From Methylococcaceae bacterium (GTDB lineage Bacteria; Pseudomonadota; Gammaproteobacteria; Methylococcales; Methylomonadaceae), in NCBI GenBank assembly GCA_030627205.1, contig DAOUSN010000029.1, positions 1 through 33,905 of the forward strand: a stretch of DNA of 33,905 nucleotides, given 5' to 3'. This document shows, one piece after another, positions 7,851 to 16,677 of the stretch. Below the pieces are notes generated by a model. That model was not told the origin of the DNA. It worked only from the letters and a program-made list of their open reading frames with translations, and did no database searches. Every line of letters starts with the position of its first letter. Within the stretch, counting starts at the first letter, position 1. The translations under genes and the position numbers were made by a program.

Positions 7851-9179
7851 TTGCAAAACTCAGAACAGATTGAATCATTTAAAAACCAAGTTCAATACGC
7901 GCTTGATGAAGCAAAAAAACAAGGTGCATCTGCCGCAGAAGTTGCTTTAAGTACTAGTAATGGTCTTTCAGTTAGCGCGCGTTTAGGCGATGTTGAAACC
8001 ATTGAGCATGATTGTAGCCAAGGATTAGGACTAACGGTTTATTTTGGTCAACGTAAAGGGTCTGCTAGCAGTACTGATTTATCACTAAAGTCGATCCAAG
8101 CAACCGTTAAAGCCGCCTGTAGTATTGCTAAATTTTCCAATGAAGATAAATTTTCAGGACTGCCAGACCCTGAGTTACTAGCGACTGAATTTCCTGACTT
8201 AGAACTCAATCATCCATGGGCAATAGAAACGGAACATGCGATTAAATTAGCGATTGAATGTGAACAAGCCGCTTGTAATTTTCATCCTGAAATCAGTAAT
8301 TCTGATGGCGCAACTATTAATAGCCATCAAGGGATTAAAATTTTTGGCAATAGTATTGGATTTTTACACGGACAGCAAGCTACGCGCCATGCGATAAGTT
8401 GTTCAGTTATCGCTCAACGTAGTGATGATATGCAAACTAATTATTGGTATAGCGTTGTTCGTAATGCTGATGATTTAGAAAATGGGATTGAAATTGGTAA
8501 AAAGGCAGCTAAACGCGCCTTAGAACGTTTGGGGTCTCATCAACTAACAACCCGTAATGCACCTGTTTTATACAGTCCTGAGATGGCATCTAGTTTGTTA
8601 GCTTCTTTGATGGGGGCAATTAGTGGCGGAAGTTTATACCGAAAATCAACCTTTTTATTGGATAGTTTAAAAACACAAATTTTTCCTAATTTTGTTCATA
8701 TTCATGAGCAACCCTATTTAAAAAATTCCTTAGGGAGCGCAGCTTATGACGGTGAAGGGGTTGCTACTAGAAACCATGATATTGTCGCTGATGGTATTTT
8801 AAAAAGTTATCTTCTAAGTACTTATTCTGCAAAAAAATTAGGTATGCAAACTACAGGGAATGCAGGTGGTGTTCACAATTTAACCATTGATTCAGGAAGT
8901 GATGACTTTAATGCGCTGTTAAAAAAACTCAATACAGGCTTGTTAGTAACTGAATTAATGGGGCAAGGGGTTAATTGTATGACAGGGGATTATTCACGAG
9001 GAGCAGCTGGATTTTGGGTTGAAAATGGTGAAGTTTTATATCCTGTTGATGAAATAACTATTGCCGCTAATCTTAAAGATATGTTTAAAAATTTAGTTGC
9101 CATAGGAAATGATATTGATACTCGTGGTAATATTCGTACTGGTTCAATTTTAATTGAACAAATGTCAATAGCCGCTTAG
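7851..9179 (+). CDS. pmbA: TldE/PmbA, partner of TldD
   Basis: 442 residues (E. coli PmbA 450), starting at TTG 7851 with an AAAGGA ribosome site at about 7837-7842. TldE is the non-catalytic half of the TldD/E protease and lacks the HExxxH motif, as seen here. Recognisable family segments are GASAAEVALSTSNGLSVSAR near the N-terminus, SSLLASLMGAISGGSLYRK (about 245-263) and GVNCMTGDYSRGAAGFWVEN (about 378-397). No ATG is available near the family start point, so TTG is accepted. It forms a unit with tldD and probably with the ABC ATPase gene 15 bases downstream. Confidence 0.96.
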   Translation: MQNSEQIESFKNQVQYALDEAKKQGASAAEVALSTSNGLSVSARLGDVETIEHDCSQGLGLTVYFGQRKGSASSTDLSLKSIQATVKAACSIAKFSNEDKFSGLPDPELLATEFPDLELNHPWAIETEHAIKLAIECEQAACNFHPEISNSDGATINSHQGIKIFGNSIGFLHGQQATRHAISCSVIAQRSDDMQTNYWYSVVRNADDLENGIEIGKKAAKRALERLGSHQLTTRNAPVLYSPEMASSLLASLMGAISGGSLYRKSTFLLDSLKTQIFPNFVHIHEQPYLKNSLGSAAYDGEGVATRNHDIVADGILKSYLLSTYSAKKLGMQTTGNAGGVHNLTIDSGSDDFNALLKKLNTGLLVTELMGQGVNCMTGDYSRGAAGFWVENGEVLYPVDEITIAANLKDMFKNLVAIGNDIDTRGNIRTGSILIEQMSIAA

Positions 9180-9194
9180 TCATTAATAGCCATT

Positions 9195-10313
9195 GTGGTT
9201 GAAAATGGAATTGAGCTGTGGTTAAAGCAAGATGATACTATTAAATTAGATGTGAAATTAGAGTGTCAAAATAATGAAATTTTAGCATTAGTCGGGCCTT
9301 CTGGAAGTGGAAAAAGTACCGTTTTACGAGCAATTGCAGGATTATACTCATCTCAACAAGGATATATTTGTTGCCAACAACACTGTTGGCTTGATACTGC
9401 TAATGCTATTTTTTTACCAGCGTATCAACGAGCTGTTGGACTAGTATTTCAAAATTATGCATTATTTCCGCATTTTTCTGCATTAGAAAATATTACTATT
9501 GCTTTAGGTTATTTACCTAAAAATAAACGTGTGCAACAGGCTAAATTTTTACTGGAAAAAGTACATTTGAAGGGCTTAGAACAACGTTATCCTTTACAAT
9601 TATCTGGTGGGCAACAACAGCGTGTTGCAGTGGCAAGAGCTTTAGCTAGAGAGCCAGAGGTATTATTATTAGATGAGCCTTTTTCAGCGGTAGATCAAGT
9701 CACTAGACGACGTTTATATAAAGAATTAATTCAATTATGTGATTCTTTATCCATGCCAATTATTTTAGTAACTCATGATCTGAGTGAAGCAAATTTATTA
9801 GCTGATCGGTTATGTTTATTGCATCATGGTGTTAGTTTACAATCAGGAACACCAACAGAAGTTACCACTGCTCCTGTGAGTACACAAGTTGCTAAATTAA
9901 TGGATCAACAAAATATTTTTACAGCAAAAGTGATTGCTCATGAACCAGAGTCTAATATTAGTTTGTTATCTTGGAATGGGAGTCTATTAGAAGCGCGTTA
10001 TCAACCGCAATATAAGGTTTCTGAAACTATAAACTGGATGATTCCTGCAACAGATGTTATTTTACATCGTCGTTATCAAGTTTCTAACGGTGAGCGTGAG
10101 AATCCTTTGTCAGGTATTATTATTGACTATATGTTATTAGGGGGTTATGTTGATGTGATTATTGAGCTAAATAAAGCACTTAAAATCAACCTAACAATGA
10201 GTGTTCCGTTACATGTAGCAAGACGTAATGGACTAAAAAAAGGAATTGTTATTGCAGTTACCTTATTAACAACTGGCATACATTTGATGCCGTTTGAAAA
10301 TTTGCATTGTTAA
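9195..10313 (+). CDS. ModC-like ABC transporter ATP-binding protein (orphan)
   Basis: 372 residues starting at GTG 9195. Complete ABC ATPase: Walker A GPSGSGKST (34-42), Q-loop VFQNYALFPH, signature LSGGQQQR (about 136-143), Walker B VLLLDEP, D-loop SAVD and H-loop VTHD. The C-terminal 130 residues end in a TOBE-like domain (IIIDYMLLGGYVDVIIELN to TTGIHLMP), as in molybdate ModC and related sulfate/iron importers. The ligand is probably an oxyanion such as molybdate, but ModC, CysA and FbpC are alike at this depth. No permease or binding protein lies nearby. It follows pmbA by 15 bases, so it is likely co-transcribed with an unrelated pair. A moeA gene elsewhere in the window shows that molybdenum cofactor is used. 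Confidence 0.82.
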   Translation: MVENGIELWLKQDDTIKLDVKLECQNNEILALVGPSGSGKSTVLRAIAGLYSSQQGYICCQQHCWLDTANAIFLPAYQRAVGLVFQNYALFPHFSALENITIALGYLPKNKRVQQAKFLLEKVHLKGLEQRYPLQLSGGQQQRVAVARALAREPEVLLLDEPFSAVDQVTRRRLYKELIQLCDSLSMPIILVTHDLSEANLLADRLCLLHHGVSLQSGTPTEVTTAPVSTQVAKLMDQQNIFTAKVIAHEPESNISLLSWNGSLLEARYQPQYKVSETINWMIPATDVILHRRYQVSNGERENPLSGIIIDYMLLGGYVDVIIELNKALKINLTMSVPLHVARRNGLKKGIVIAVTLLTTGIHLMPFENLHC

Positions 10314-10334
10314 GAATATAATCATTAAATGAGA

Positions 10335-10421
10335 TGGTGCCTCAGGCCGGAATCGAACCGGCACGGTGTTGCCACCGCGGGATTTTAAGTCCCGTGCGTC
10401 TACCAATTTCGCCACCGAGGC
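10335..10421 (-). tRNA. tRNA-Leu (UAA)
   Basis: The minus strand folds into an 87-nt class II tRNA: acceptor GCCTCGG pairs with CTGAGGC (one G-U), the T-loop GGTTCGATTCC is present, the variable arm is long as required for leucine, and the anticodon loop CTTAAAA gives anticodon UAA. The CCA end is encoded (TGG at 10335-10337 on the plus strand). It decodes UUA, the commonest leucine codon in this AT-rich sequence. It is a monocistronic tRNA between the ABC ATPase and lpxD. Confidence 0.97.
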
Positions 10422-10604
10422 ATATCAGATGTGTTATTGGAATTGCTTATTCTATAGTAAAAATTTGTTTTTAACTAGTTTTCAAGCTATTTTTTTTAAA
10501 TTTTTTTTTATCATAGAGGTAAATAATTGTTTTATAAATAATTTTTTTTTTAACTGTTTTTATCGTATCCATAAATAGTGCTATCTACATCCTAATTGAT
10601 AACT

Positions 10605-11636
10605 CTATTCTAATTTTTCAATTCTATTTTCTAAAATTTTAATTTTTTTCAATAATGCTGGCAATTTTGTTAAAGCGGCTAATTCTCTCCAAGCAATCTT
10701 TCTATCTTTTGCTGGAAATCCAAAGACTTGTGATTTAGCTTTGACATCCTGTGAAACCCCACTTCTTGCCATTACCACCGCTTGTTGACCTATAGTGATA
10801 TGATCGGCAATACCAGCGTTACCTGCTAAAATTGCGCCATCTTCAATGGTACATGATCCTGAAATTCCTGATTGTCCACAAATAATAACATTACGTCCCA
10901 CTTTATTGTTATGCCCTAATTGAACCAAATTATCTATTTTACTGCCAGCTCCAATAACAGTAGAGCCTAGTGCACCTCTATCTATACAAGTATTTGCCCC
11001 AATTTCCACCGAGTCTTCAATAATAACATTTCCAACATGAGGGACTTTGATATGTTGATTATTACGATATTTATAACCAAAACCATCGCTACCAATCACA
11101 GCTCCTGAATGGATAATAACGTTATCTCCTATTTCAGTATTATCATAAATAACCACTTGTGGATAAATACAACAATTTTTACCTATTTTAACATTTGCAG
11201 CAATTTGCACATTAGCAAATATTTTACTATTATCCCCGATCTGACTATTTTCATCTATGCTGCTAAATGCACCAATATGGATTGATTCACCTAATGTTAC
11301 TGTCTCAGCAATAACACTTTGTGCCGCTATTTTAGCGGGAATATTTTTAGGAGGATAAAGTGCATTTACGGCATTTAAAAAACTTATTTCAGGATCATCA
11401 CATACTAATAAAATTAAGTTTTTAGGAATATCTTCATTAGAAAATTTATCAGCAATAAAACAAGCTGAAGCCTTGCTGTTTTTTAAATATTTAACATATT
11501 TAAGGCTACTTAATACGGTGACTTGATTTTCTTTCGCCTCCATAATATCTGCTGCTGCAGTAATTTTAATTGAAGAATTGCCATTACTAAATTTTGCCTG
11601 ACAAAGTTTGCTTAATGTTTCAATGGTTAAAGTCAT
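10605..11636 (-). CDS. lpxD: UDP-3-O-acylglucosamine N-acyltransferase LpxD
   Basis: 343 residues (E. coli LpxD 341). Adds the second 3-hydroxyacyl chain to UDP-3-O-acylglucosamine in lipid A synthesis, cytoplasmic. An N-terminal uridine-binding domain (about 1-100) precedes a left-handed beta helix of hexapeptide repeats (about 105-300) with the family stretches [13 protein letters not shown] and [14 protein letters not shown], the histidine of the latter being the catalytic base, then [17 protein letters not shown]-terminal helical tail ends it. It is not in the usual bamA-ompH-lpxD-fabZ-lpxA-lpxB cluster, so it may be a second LpxD copy. It starts one base after the stop of the spermidine-synthase-like gene and is likely translated from the same transcript. 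Confidence 0.93.
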   Translation of the reverse strand: MTLTIETLSKLCQAKFSNGNSSIKITAAADIMEAKENQVTVLSSLKYVKYLKNSKASACFIADKFSNEDIPKNLILLVCDDPEISFLNAVNALYPPKNIPAKIAAQSVIAETVTLGESIHIGAFSSIDENSQIGDNSKIFANVQIAANVKIGKNCCIYPQVVIYDNTEIGDNVIIHSGAVIGSDGFGYKYRNNQHIKVPHVGNVIIEDSVEIGANTCIDRGALGSTVIGAGSKIDNLVQLGHNNKVGRNVIICGQSGISGSCTIEDGAILAGNAGIADHITIGQQAVVMARSGVSQDVKAKSQVFGFPAKDRKIAWRELAALTKLPALLKKIKILENRIEKLE

Positions 11637-11637
11637 G

Positions 11638-13875
11638 TTATTTCCAAATAGCTAAAATGTTAGTAAAATCATCTGTCCACGGTTTCATGTTGAAATAAAG
11701 TGGAAGTTTTTGCCAGTTTCCTAGGCGACTTTTGCTTAATGGAGCTAAAAATTCAGCTTTTTTAGCTATTACTACCCAATCAGTTGCCACCACTAATGGA
11801 GCAGGATTTTGTGGTTTAAACTCTTGAATAATGGCTGCCAATTTGAGCTGTTGAGCATGATTTGCCATCACTTTTTTAATCTCTAAATGTCGATTAGTAA
11901 TATGAAAGGCGAGGATGCCATTAGGTTTTAATTTAGCAAAATAAAGCTTAATCGCTTCTTGAGTTAATAAATGAATAGGCACAGAATCTGAGCTAAAGGC
12001 ATCAAGAATTAATAAATCAAATTTTTTGTCGGGTTCATTGTTTAATGATAACCGTGCATCACCTACTATCATCGTTGAATTTTTTGCACACAACGATAAG
12101 TAATGAAAATAATTTGTATTCCTAGCAATTCTAATTACTAAAGGATCAATTTCATAAAATGTCCAATTTTGCTGAGGTTTTACATAACACGCTAAGGCAC
12201 CAGCCCCTAAACCGACTGAGCCAATAACCCAGTTATCATTAATTTTATCATATTCTTTAAATAATTGCCCCATAGGTCCTGGACGGCTGTAATATGTAAG
12301 CGGTATTCGTTGTAAATTTAATGCCAGTCTTTGTGCGCCATGCTTGGTTGTCCCATGAAAAAGCTCATGATATTTTTCAGGTTGGTTATTTTCATCCATA
12401 AGCATTGCTTCACGTACTGAAAATACTCCAAAAAAACTTCGTTGTTGATAAAGCTTATGAGAAAGTGAATTATGTAACCCTATGCTAAAAAATAATAGAG
12501 TTCCTGTTAATAGAGCCAAGGTAATAGCTTGTTTCCTGAATGAATATGTTAGACCTGCTAATAAAATTAATGCACCCCCTATACTATCTAAATAATTAGG
12601 AAAATTATCAACTAAGTTGTAAATACTTAATCCTGCAATTAAAAGTAAAGCAGGAAATAAGGCTTGCAATCCTAATGATTTTACTGTTTTTATCTCAAAA
12701 CTCTTAGTTGTTAAAACTCCTGGGCGTAATAACAATGCAGCTACGATCATTATCGGATATTCATAAACACCTTGGAATATAAAAGGGGCAATAAAAGTAT
12801 TAAACATTCCCCCTAACATTCCTGCAAATGACATGATTAAATAAAAAGTAGTTAAATGAGTTGTTGAAGGGCGATATTTTGCTAATTCACCATGACAGAC
12901 CATAATGGCTAAGAAGAATGCGGTTAAATGTAATAATAAATCTAACCAGTAAGGAAGTAAAGCAGGGTTGATAAAAGAGTAGGCAATAAAAGGTAGTAAT
13001 ATAATGGGTTGAAAGTTTACCATTAAAGGGTGAATTTTATCTGCCCATGATGAGAAAACTAAAACAAAACTCAATAAAAAAAGAGTTAAAGGAATAATCC
13101 ATAATAAAGGTACAGAAGCTATATCGGTACTAATAAAATTAGTTAATCCTAGTAATAAACTTGAAGGAACAAAGGCGAGTAACCCCCAGTGAATTTTTGT
13201 ATAAAGAGTTAAATTATTTATCTTGAGTTTTGGTTTTTTATCAAGCTGTTTTTGTTGTGATCGCCATAATAATACGCCACAGCTTAAAATTAATAGGCAT
13301 AATAGAACGTAGCCTCCGCTCCAAAGTATTTTTTGTGTCGTTAAACCAATATTAGGTTCAATTAAAAAAGGGTAGCTTAGGAGAGCTAATAAACTTCCTG
13401 AATTACTTGCTGCATATAAATAGTAAGGATCATCACTAGTATGATGCCCTATACTTGAAAACCATTTTTGTAATAAAGTTGAGGTGGTAGAAACGACAAA
13501 AAAAGGCAAACCAATGGCTAATAATAAAACCCACATTAACCATAGTGTTGGATTGCTATCCGTAGGAGGAATAGTATTGCCTGGAATAGCAAGTGGTAAT
13601 GCTAAAAAACTAATAATAATAACAGCGGCATGGATTTGAATTTGTCGATGTTGTTTTATATAGGTCGTAATATAATGGGCATATAAATATCCTAAAAATA
13701 GAATGGTTTGATAAAATACCATGCAAGTATTCCAAACTGCAGGTGATCCACCTAGTAATGGTAATAGGCTTTTACCAAACATTGGTTGCACTATAAACAT
13801 TAATGAAGCACTAATGAATAAGGTGATAGCAAAGAGGAGTATTATAGCTAGGTTACGGTTTGATGACGAGTTCAT
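11638..13875 (-). CDS. membrane-fused spermidine synthase-like protein
   Basis: 745 residues with two halves. Residues about 10-475 contain roughly a dozen hydrophobic membrane segments (starting [21 protein letters not shown]-type helices) as in MFS-like spermidine synthase fusions. Residues about 490-740 form a Rossmann methyltransferase-fold domain with [25 protein letters not shown] and [20 protein letters not shown], the last being the polyamine synthase active-site region, followed by [13 protein letters not shown]. The usual activity in this family is aminopropyl transfer, but the fused forms have no proven substrate, so a role in polyamine chemistry at the inner membrane is inference. 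It lies between the truncated Rpn gene (15 bases) and lpxD (1 base) in a minus-strand run. Confidence 0.85.
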   Translation of the reverse strand: MNSSSNRNLAIILLFAITLFISASLMFIVQPMFGKSLLPLLGGSPAVWNTCMVFYQTILFLGYLYAHYITTYIKQHRQIQIHAAVIIISFLALPLAIPGNTIPPTDSNPTLWLMWVLLLAIGLPFFVVSTTSTLLQKWFSSIGHHTSDDPYYLYAASNSGSLLALLSYPFLIEPNIGLTTQKILWSGGYVLLCLLILSCGVLLWRSQQKQLDKKPKLKINNLTLYTKIHWGLLAFVPSSLLLGLTNFISTDIASVPLLWIIPLTLFLLSFVLVFSSWADKIHPLMVNFQPIILLPFIAYSFINPALLPYWLDLLLHLTAFFLAIMVCHGELAKYRPSTTHLTTFYLIMSFAGMLGGMFNTFIAPFIFQGVYEYPIMIVAALLLRPGVLTTKSFEIKTVKSLGLQALFPALLLIAGLSIYNLVDNFPNYLDSIGGALILLAGLTYSFRKQAITLALLTGTLLFFSIGLHNSLSHKLYQQRSFFGVFSVREAMLMDENNQPEKYHELFHGTTKHGAQRLALNLQRIPLTYYSRPGPMGQLFKEYDKINDNWVIGSVGLGAGALACYVKPQQNWTFYEIDPLVIRIARNTNYFHYLSLCAKNSTMIVGDARLSLNNEPDKKFDLLILDAFSSDSVPIHLLTQEAIKLYFAKLKPNGILAFHITNRHLEIKKVMANHAQQLKLAAIIQEFKPQNPAPLVVATDWVVIAKKAEFLAPLSKSRLGNWQKLPLYFNMKPWTDDFTNILAIWK

Positions 13876-13890
13876 TATTTACAGGGATTA

Positions 13891-14196
13891 TTAAAATGAA
13901 GGCATATAGTTTGTCCAATTTAATGTAACTTTTTTAATTAAATATTGCATGTTTTCTAAAAGAATTTTCTGGTTATCACTATCAATAACTATTTCACTCA
14001 TGTTTTCCAGACCATCTTCATCAAGGATTAAATAACTGAGTGTTGATTTATATTTGTTAAATCCTGTTGGTAAATCCAAGATTAATTGATTTAGTTCAGA
14101 TTTTGCTGTCCAAGGTTCGTTTACAAACCCTTTAAGTAAATCAGTGACTATCTCAGGTTCTAAAAATAAAAGTTTGTATGAATTATCGTGTTCCAT
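13891..14196 (-). CDS. internally deleted Rpn/YhgA-like nuclease remnant
   Basis: 101 residues. The first 30 (MEHDNSYKLLFLEPEIVTDL then LKGFVNEPW) match the start of Rpn-family recombination-promoting nucleases (pattern HDxxYKxLFxxPExVxDLLxGFVxEPW). Residues about 38-101, with DLPTGFNKYKSTLSYLILDE, match the region well downstream in that family (PxYxPxFRYLLLDE). The intervening block of about 100-150 residues, which carries the PD-(D/E)XK active site, is missing, so the product cannot be a nuclease. The frame is intact with a plausible ATG, so it may be expressed as a small protein or be a decaying remnant of a transposase-type gene. It sits in the minus-strand run ahead of the spermidine-synthase-like gene. 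Confidence 0.6.
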   Translation of the reverse strand: MEHDNSYKLLFLEPEIVTDLLKGFVNEPWTAKSELNQLILDLPTGFNKYKSTLSYLILDEDGLENMSEIVIDSDNQKILLENMQYLIKKVTLNWTNYMPSF

Positions 14197-14234
14197 AATT
14201 TAGGAGATAGGTAGTAGATTGATAGAGCTTTTAT

Positions 14235-15035
14235 TTAAACTCTGTTTAGAATAATTTCTAACACTAATTTACTACCAAAATAAGCTAATAATAGTAAGAT
14301 AAATCCAGAAATAGTAAATTTTACCGCTGTTTGACCTCTCCAGCCATAACACCATCGTCCGATTAAAAGAGCAGAAAAAATTAACCAAGCAATAATTGAT
14401 AAAATCGTTTTATGTACTAAATGCTGAGTAAATAAATCATCTATAAATAATATTCCTGTCATTAATGATACTGATAAAAATAATAACCCCACGGTAATCA
14501 TTTGGAATAATAGTGACTCCATAGTTTGCAAAGCAGGTAAGTTTAAAATAAACTTTTTAGGAGGGTGGCGACGCAATTGTTTTTCTTGAACAGCTAAAAA
14601 TAATGCCTGTAACGCAGCAATATTTAATAAACTAAAGGCAATGATTGAGCTAAAAATATGGATGCTCATTTGCCAATTATAGTCCTGTAAACTACGATAT
14701 TTATCAGGAAATATTATCTCTAAACCTAGCATAATAGCAGCAAGAGGAAAAATAATTATTCCTAGCTTTTCAACTGGTTTGGTTAAATTTGCTAAAAGTA
14801 ACAACAATGAGACTAATGCTGAAATTAAGGATGCAGTACTAAAAAAACTAAAATTAAAATGATTAGTTTGTAAAAAAACGCTACCTATGTATGAAAAATG
14901 TACGGTGACTGCTAACCACGCTAAATAAATCACCATCACTTGTTGTTTTTGTTGATAGTAAAAATCTTTAATTAAATACCCACTACTGCCTAAATAAGTA
15001 CAAATAGCAAACAGCGCAAATAGGTTAAGATTCAT
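14235..15035 (-). CDS. ypjD: CcsA/YpjD-type inner membrane protein
   Basis: 266 residues with about eight hydrophobic membrane segments beginning at residue 5. The sequence contains WQMSIHIFSSIIAFSLLNIA (His near 125), HLVHKTILSIIAW (His near 208-211) and YGWRGQTAVKFT near 230-240, matching the HemX/CcsA-like family of which E. coli YpjD (CorB-like neighbour) is a member. CcsA relatives handle heme during cytochrome c assembly; the YpjD branch has no proven role. In many gammaproteobacteria this gene sits beside ffh, which is not the case here. It is separated from hypB by about 100 bases and runs in the same direction. Confidence 0.82.
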   Translation of the reverse strand: MNLNLFALFAICTYLGSSGYLIKDFYYQQKQQVMVIYLAWLAVTVHFSYIGSVFLQTNHFNFSFFSTASLISALVSLLLLLANLTKPVEKLGIIIFPLAAIMLGLEIIFPDKYRSLQDYNWQMSIHIFSSIIAFSLLNIAALQALFLAVQEKQLRRHPPKKFILNLPALQTMESLLFQMITVGLLFLSVSLMTGILFIDDLFTQHLVHKTILSIIAWLIFSALLIGRWCYGWRGQTAVKFTISGFILLLLAYFGSKLVLEIILNRV

Positions 15036-15137
15036 GATGAAGGTTCGTTTAATAAAGATTTAAGAACTTAACATAGTAATATATTCAGTCTATTTGTCCT
15101 AATGCTTATAAGTAATCTAAATTTCAATAGTTTCATC

Positions 15138-15836
15138 TCATCTAACTCGTGTTAGCCAGTTGGTCCATTCTATTAAATTATCTCCTGTAGTTACTGATAA
15201 TTGAATAATCATTATTGCAGGGTTAACTTGTTTAGCATAGTTAATACATCGCTCCAAATCAAAATCAACATAAGGTAATAAATCTATTTTATTAATTATC
15301 ATTAAATCAGCAGCATAAAACATATCAGGGTATTTTAGCGGTTTATCATCACCTTCGGTCACCGAAAGCACAACAACTTTATGTGCTTCACCTAAATCAA
15401 AGGAAGCTGGGCAAACTAGATTTCCAACATTTTCTATCGCTAATAAACTATTATCCTTTGGTTGTAATTCTTTGATGGCGTGACCAATTCCATGTGCATC
15501 TAAATGACATCCTTTGCCTGTATTAATTTGCAGAGCAGGAATACCGGTGGCGCGAATACGTTCTGCATCGTGTTCAGTTTGTTGATCCCCTTCAATAACT
15601 GCAATTGAAAGTTGATTTTTTAACTGCTTAATTGTTTCCACTAATAAACTAGTTTTTCCAGCTCCTGGGCTAGAAACAAAATTTAGGGTAAAAATATGAT
15701 GCTGCTTGAAATAAGCTCTATTTTCTGTCGCATAACTGTTATTTTTAGCCAGTAAATCTGCTTCAATGTTAATTAATCGTTCTGAATCACCATGATGATG
15801 GGATTCTGTTTCACTACAACCACAAGTACTACACAT
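15138..15836 (-). CDS. hypB: hydrogenase nickel incorporation GTPase HypB
   Basis: 232 residues. HypB is the cytoplasmic GTPase that works with HypA to place nickel in the [NiFe] active site of hydrogenase. The N-terminus starts MCSTCGC, the high-affinity nickel CxxCGC site, followed by a short His cluster (HHH 13-15). P-loop SPGAGKTS (56-63), EGDQQTEHDAER, IENVGNLVCPA (G2/metal site) and NKIDLLP G4 motif are all in place. It is the last gene of hoxH-hoxW-hypA-hypB, 12 bases after hypA. The short His region means little nickel storage compared with His-rich HypB proteins. Confidence 0.96.
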   Translation of the reverse strand: MCSTCGCSETESHHHGDSERLINIEADLLAKNNSYATENRAYFKQHHIFTLNFVSSPGAGKTSLLVETIKQLKNQLSIAVIEGDQQTEHDAERIRATGIPALQINTGKGCHLDAHGIGHAIKELQPKDNSLLAIENVGNLVCPASFDLGEAHKVVVLSVTEGDDKPLKYPDMFYAADLMIINKIDLLPYVDFDLERCINYAKQVNPAIMIIQLSVTTGDNLIEWTNWLTRVR

Positions 15837-15848
15837 ATATTTTCCTTA

Positions 15849-16190
15849 TTAAATAACAATTAAATCTTTAATTTTCATTTCATGACCTTGTATTACGGTT
15901 ATAAATGGATGCTCACAAAAAATACAGCTATCGTATAAATTTTTTAAAGGGGTTGATTGTTGGCAGCGTTGACAAATACCTAAGCCCTTTTGTTTAGTTA
16001 GTATAAGTTTAGCTTGTGCTGCTAAGGAATCCTTCATAACTACATCAAAAGCAAAGCGTAATGCTTCAGGTTCTACACAAGATAGTTCACCAATTTCTAA
16101 GGTGATTTTTTTAACCTGTGTGAAGTTTTGACTGCCCGCATGGTCTTGTAAAATTTCTCTAACATTTTCCAATAATGATAGCTCATGCAA
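15849..16190 (-). CDS. hypA: hydrogenase nickel metallochaperone HypA
   Basis: 113 residues, typical HypA length. M1-H2-E3 is the nickel-binding N-terminus and C73xxC76 plus C89xxC92 form the structural zinc site. HypA delivers nickel to the hydrogenase large subunit with HypB. It overlaps hoxW by 8 bases (16183-16190), indicating translational coupling, and is followed by hypB 12 bases later. The other maturation genes (hypC, D, E, F), which make the Fe(CN)2CO part, are not in the window. Confidence 0.96.
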   Translation of the reverse strand: MHELSLLENVREILQDHAGSQNFTQVKKITLEIGELSCVEPEALRFAFDVVMKDSLAAQAKLILTKQKGLGICQRCQQSTPLKNLYDSCIFCEHPFITVIQGHEMKIKDLIVI

Positions 16191-16677
16191 AATAATCTCC
16201 CTGTTGTTGACTCCAAAAATCTAAACTAGGATTATTTAATAATTGTTGTGTAAAGACTAAAGCTAATAATAAATTATCTTCCGCTTGAGGCGATAATGTT
16301 TCACCTAGTTCAAAATTTATTCCTTGGATTGATAATAAAAAACACGGCGGAGCTGATTGATGGATTATGGTTTGATAAACTTGTAGTAATTCCGTTGGGT
16401 TCATTGCATGAGTCGAATAGCTCTTATCTTTTATTGCTTGTAATTGCGTAAAATTATAAGCACTTTGGCAATTAACCGAAGCATCAATAAATAAAACCTG
16501 CGATCTATTTTTTAAATCTAAGCTATGCTCAATTTGTAACTGAAAATCGCTGAGTATTTCAACCTGATTTAAATCTGCTTTATTTTCAAGATGTTCTAAT
16601 AATAAAGGAGCTAAGGCATCATCGCCTCTACTTAAATTACCATAGCCAAAAACTAAGATAGGTTTGTTCATACTCAT
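16183..16677 (-). CDS. hoxW: hydrogenase maturation protease (HoxW type)
   Basis: 164 residues. Member of the HycI/HoxW peptidase family that clips the C-terminal extension of the hydrogenase large subunit after nickel insertion. Visible: FGYGNLSRGDDALAP with the Asp that senses nickel, LFIDASVNC (second metal ligand Asp near 65) and THAMNPTELL with the His near 93. Overlaps hoxH by 4 bases (ATGA), fitting specificity for that large subunit, and overlaps hypA on the other side. The start could also be M3, since it begins MSM. Naming as HoxW rests on position beside a group 3d-like HoxH. Confidence 0.88.
   Translation of the reverse strand: MSMNKPILVFGYGNLSRGDDALAPLLLEHLENKADLNQVEILSDFQLQIEHSLDLKNRSQVLFIDASVNCQSAYNFTQLQAIKDKSYSTHAMNPTELLQVYQTIIHQSAPPCFLLSIQGINFELGETLSPQAEDNLLLALVFTQQLLNNPSLDFWSQQQGDYFA

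Noticed and set aside
10366-10578. 70-residue ORF over and beyond the tRNA
   Set aside because: It starts inside tRNA-Leu and runs into poly-T; composition is not protein-like.
10422-10604. terminator or small RNA in the T-tract region beside tRNA-Leu
   Set aside because: Long T runs are present but no stable hairpin precedes them on either strand.
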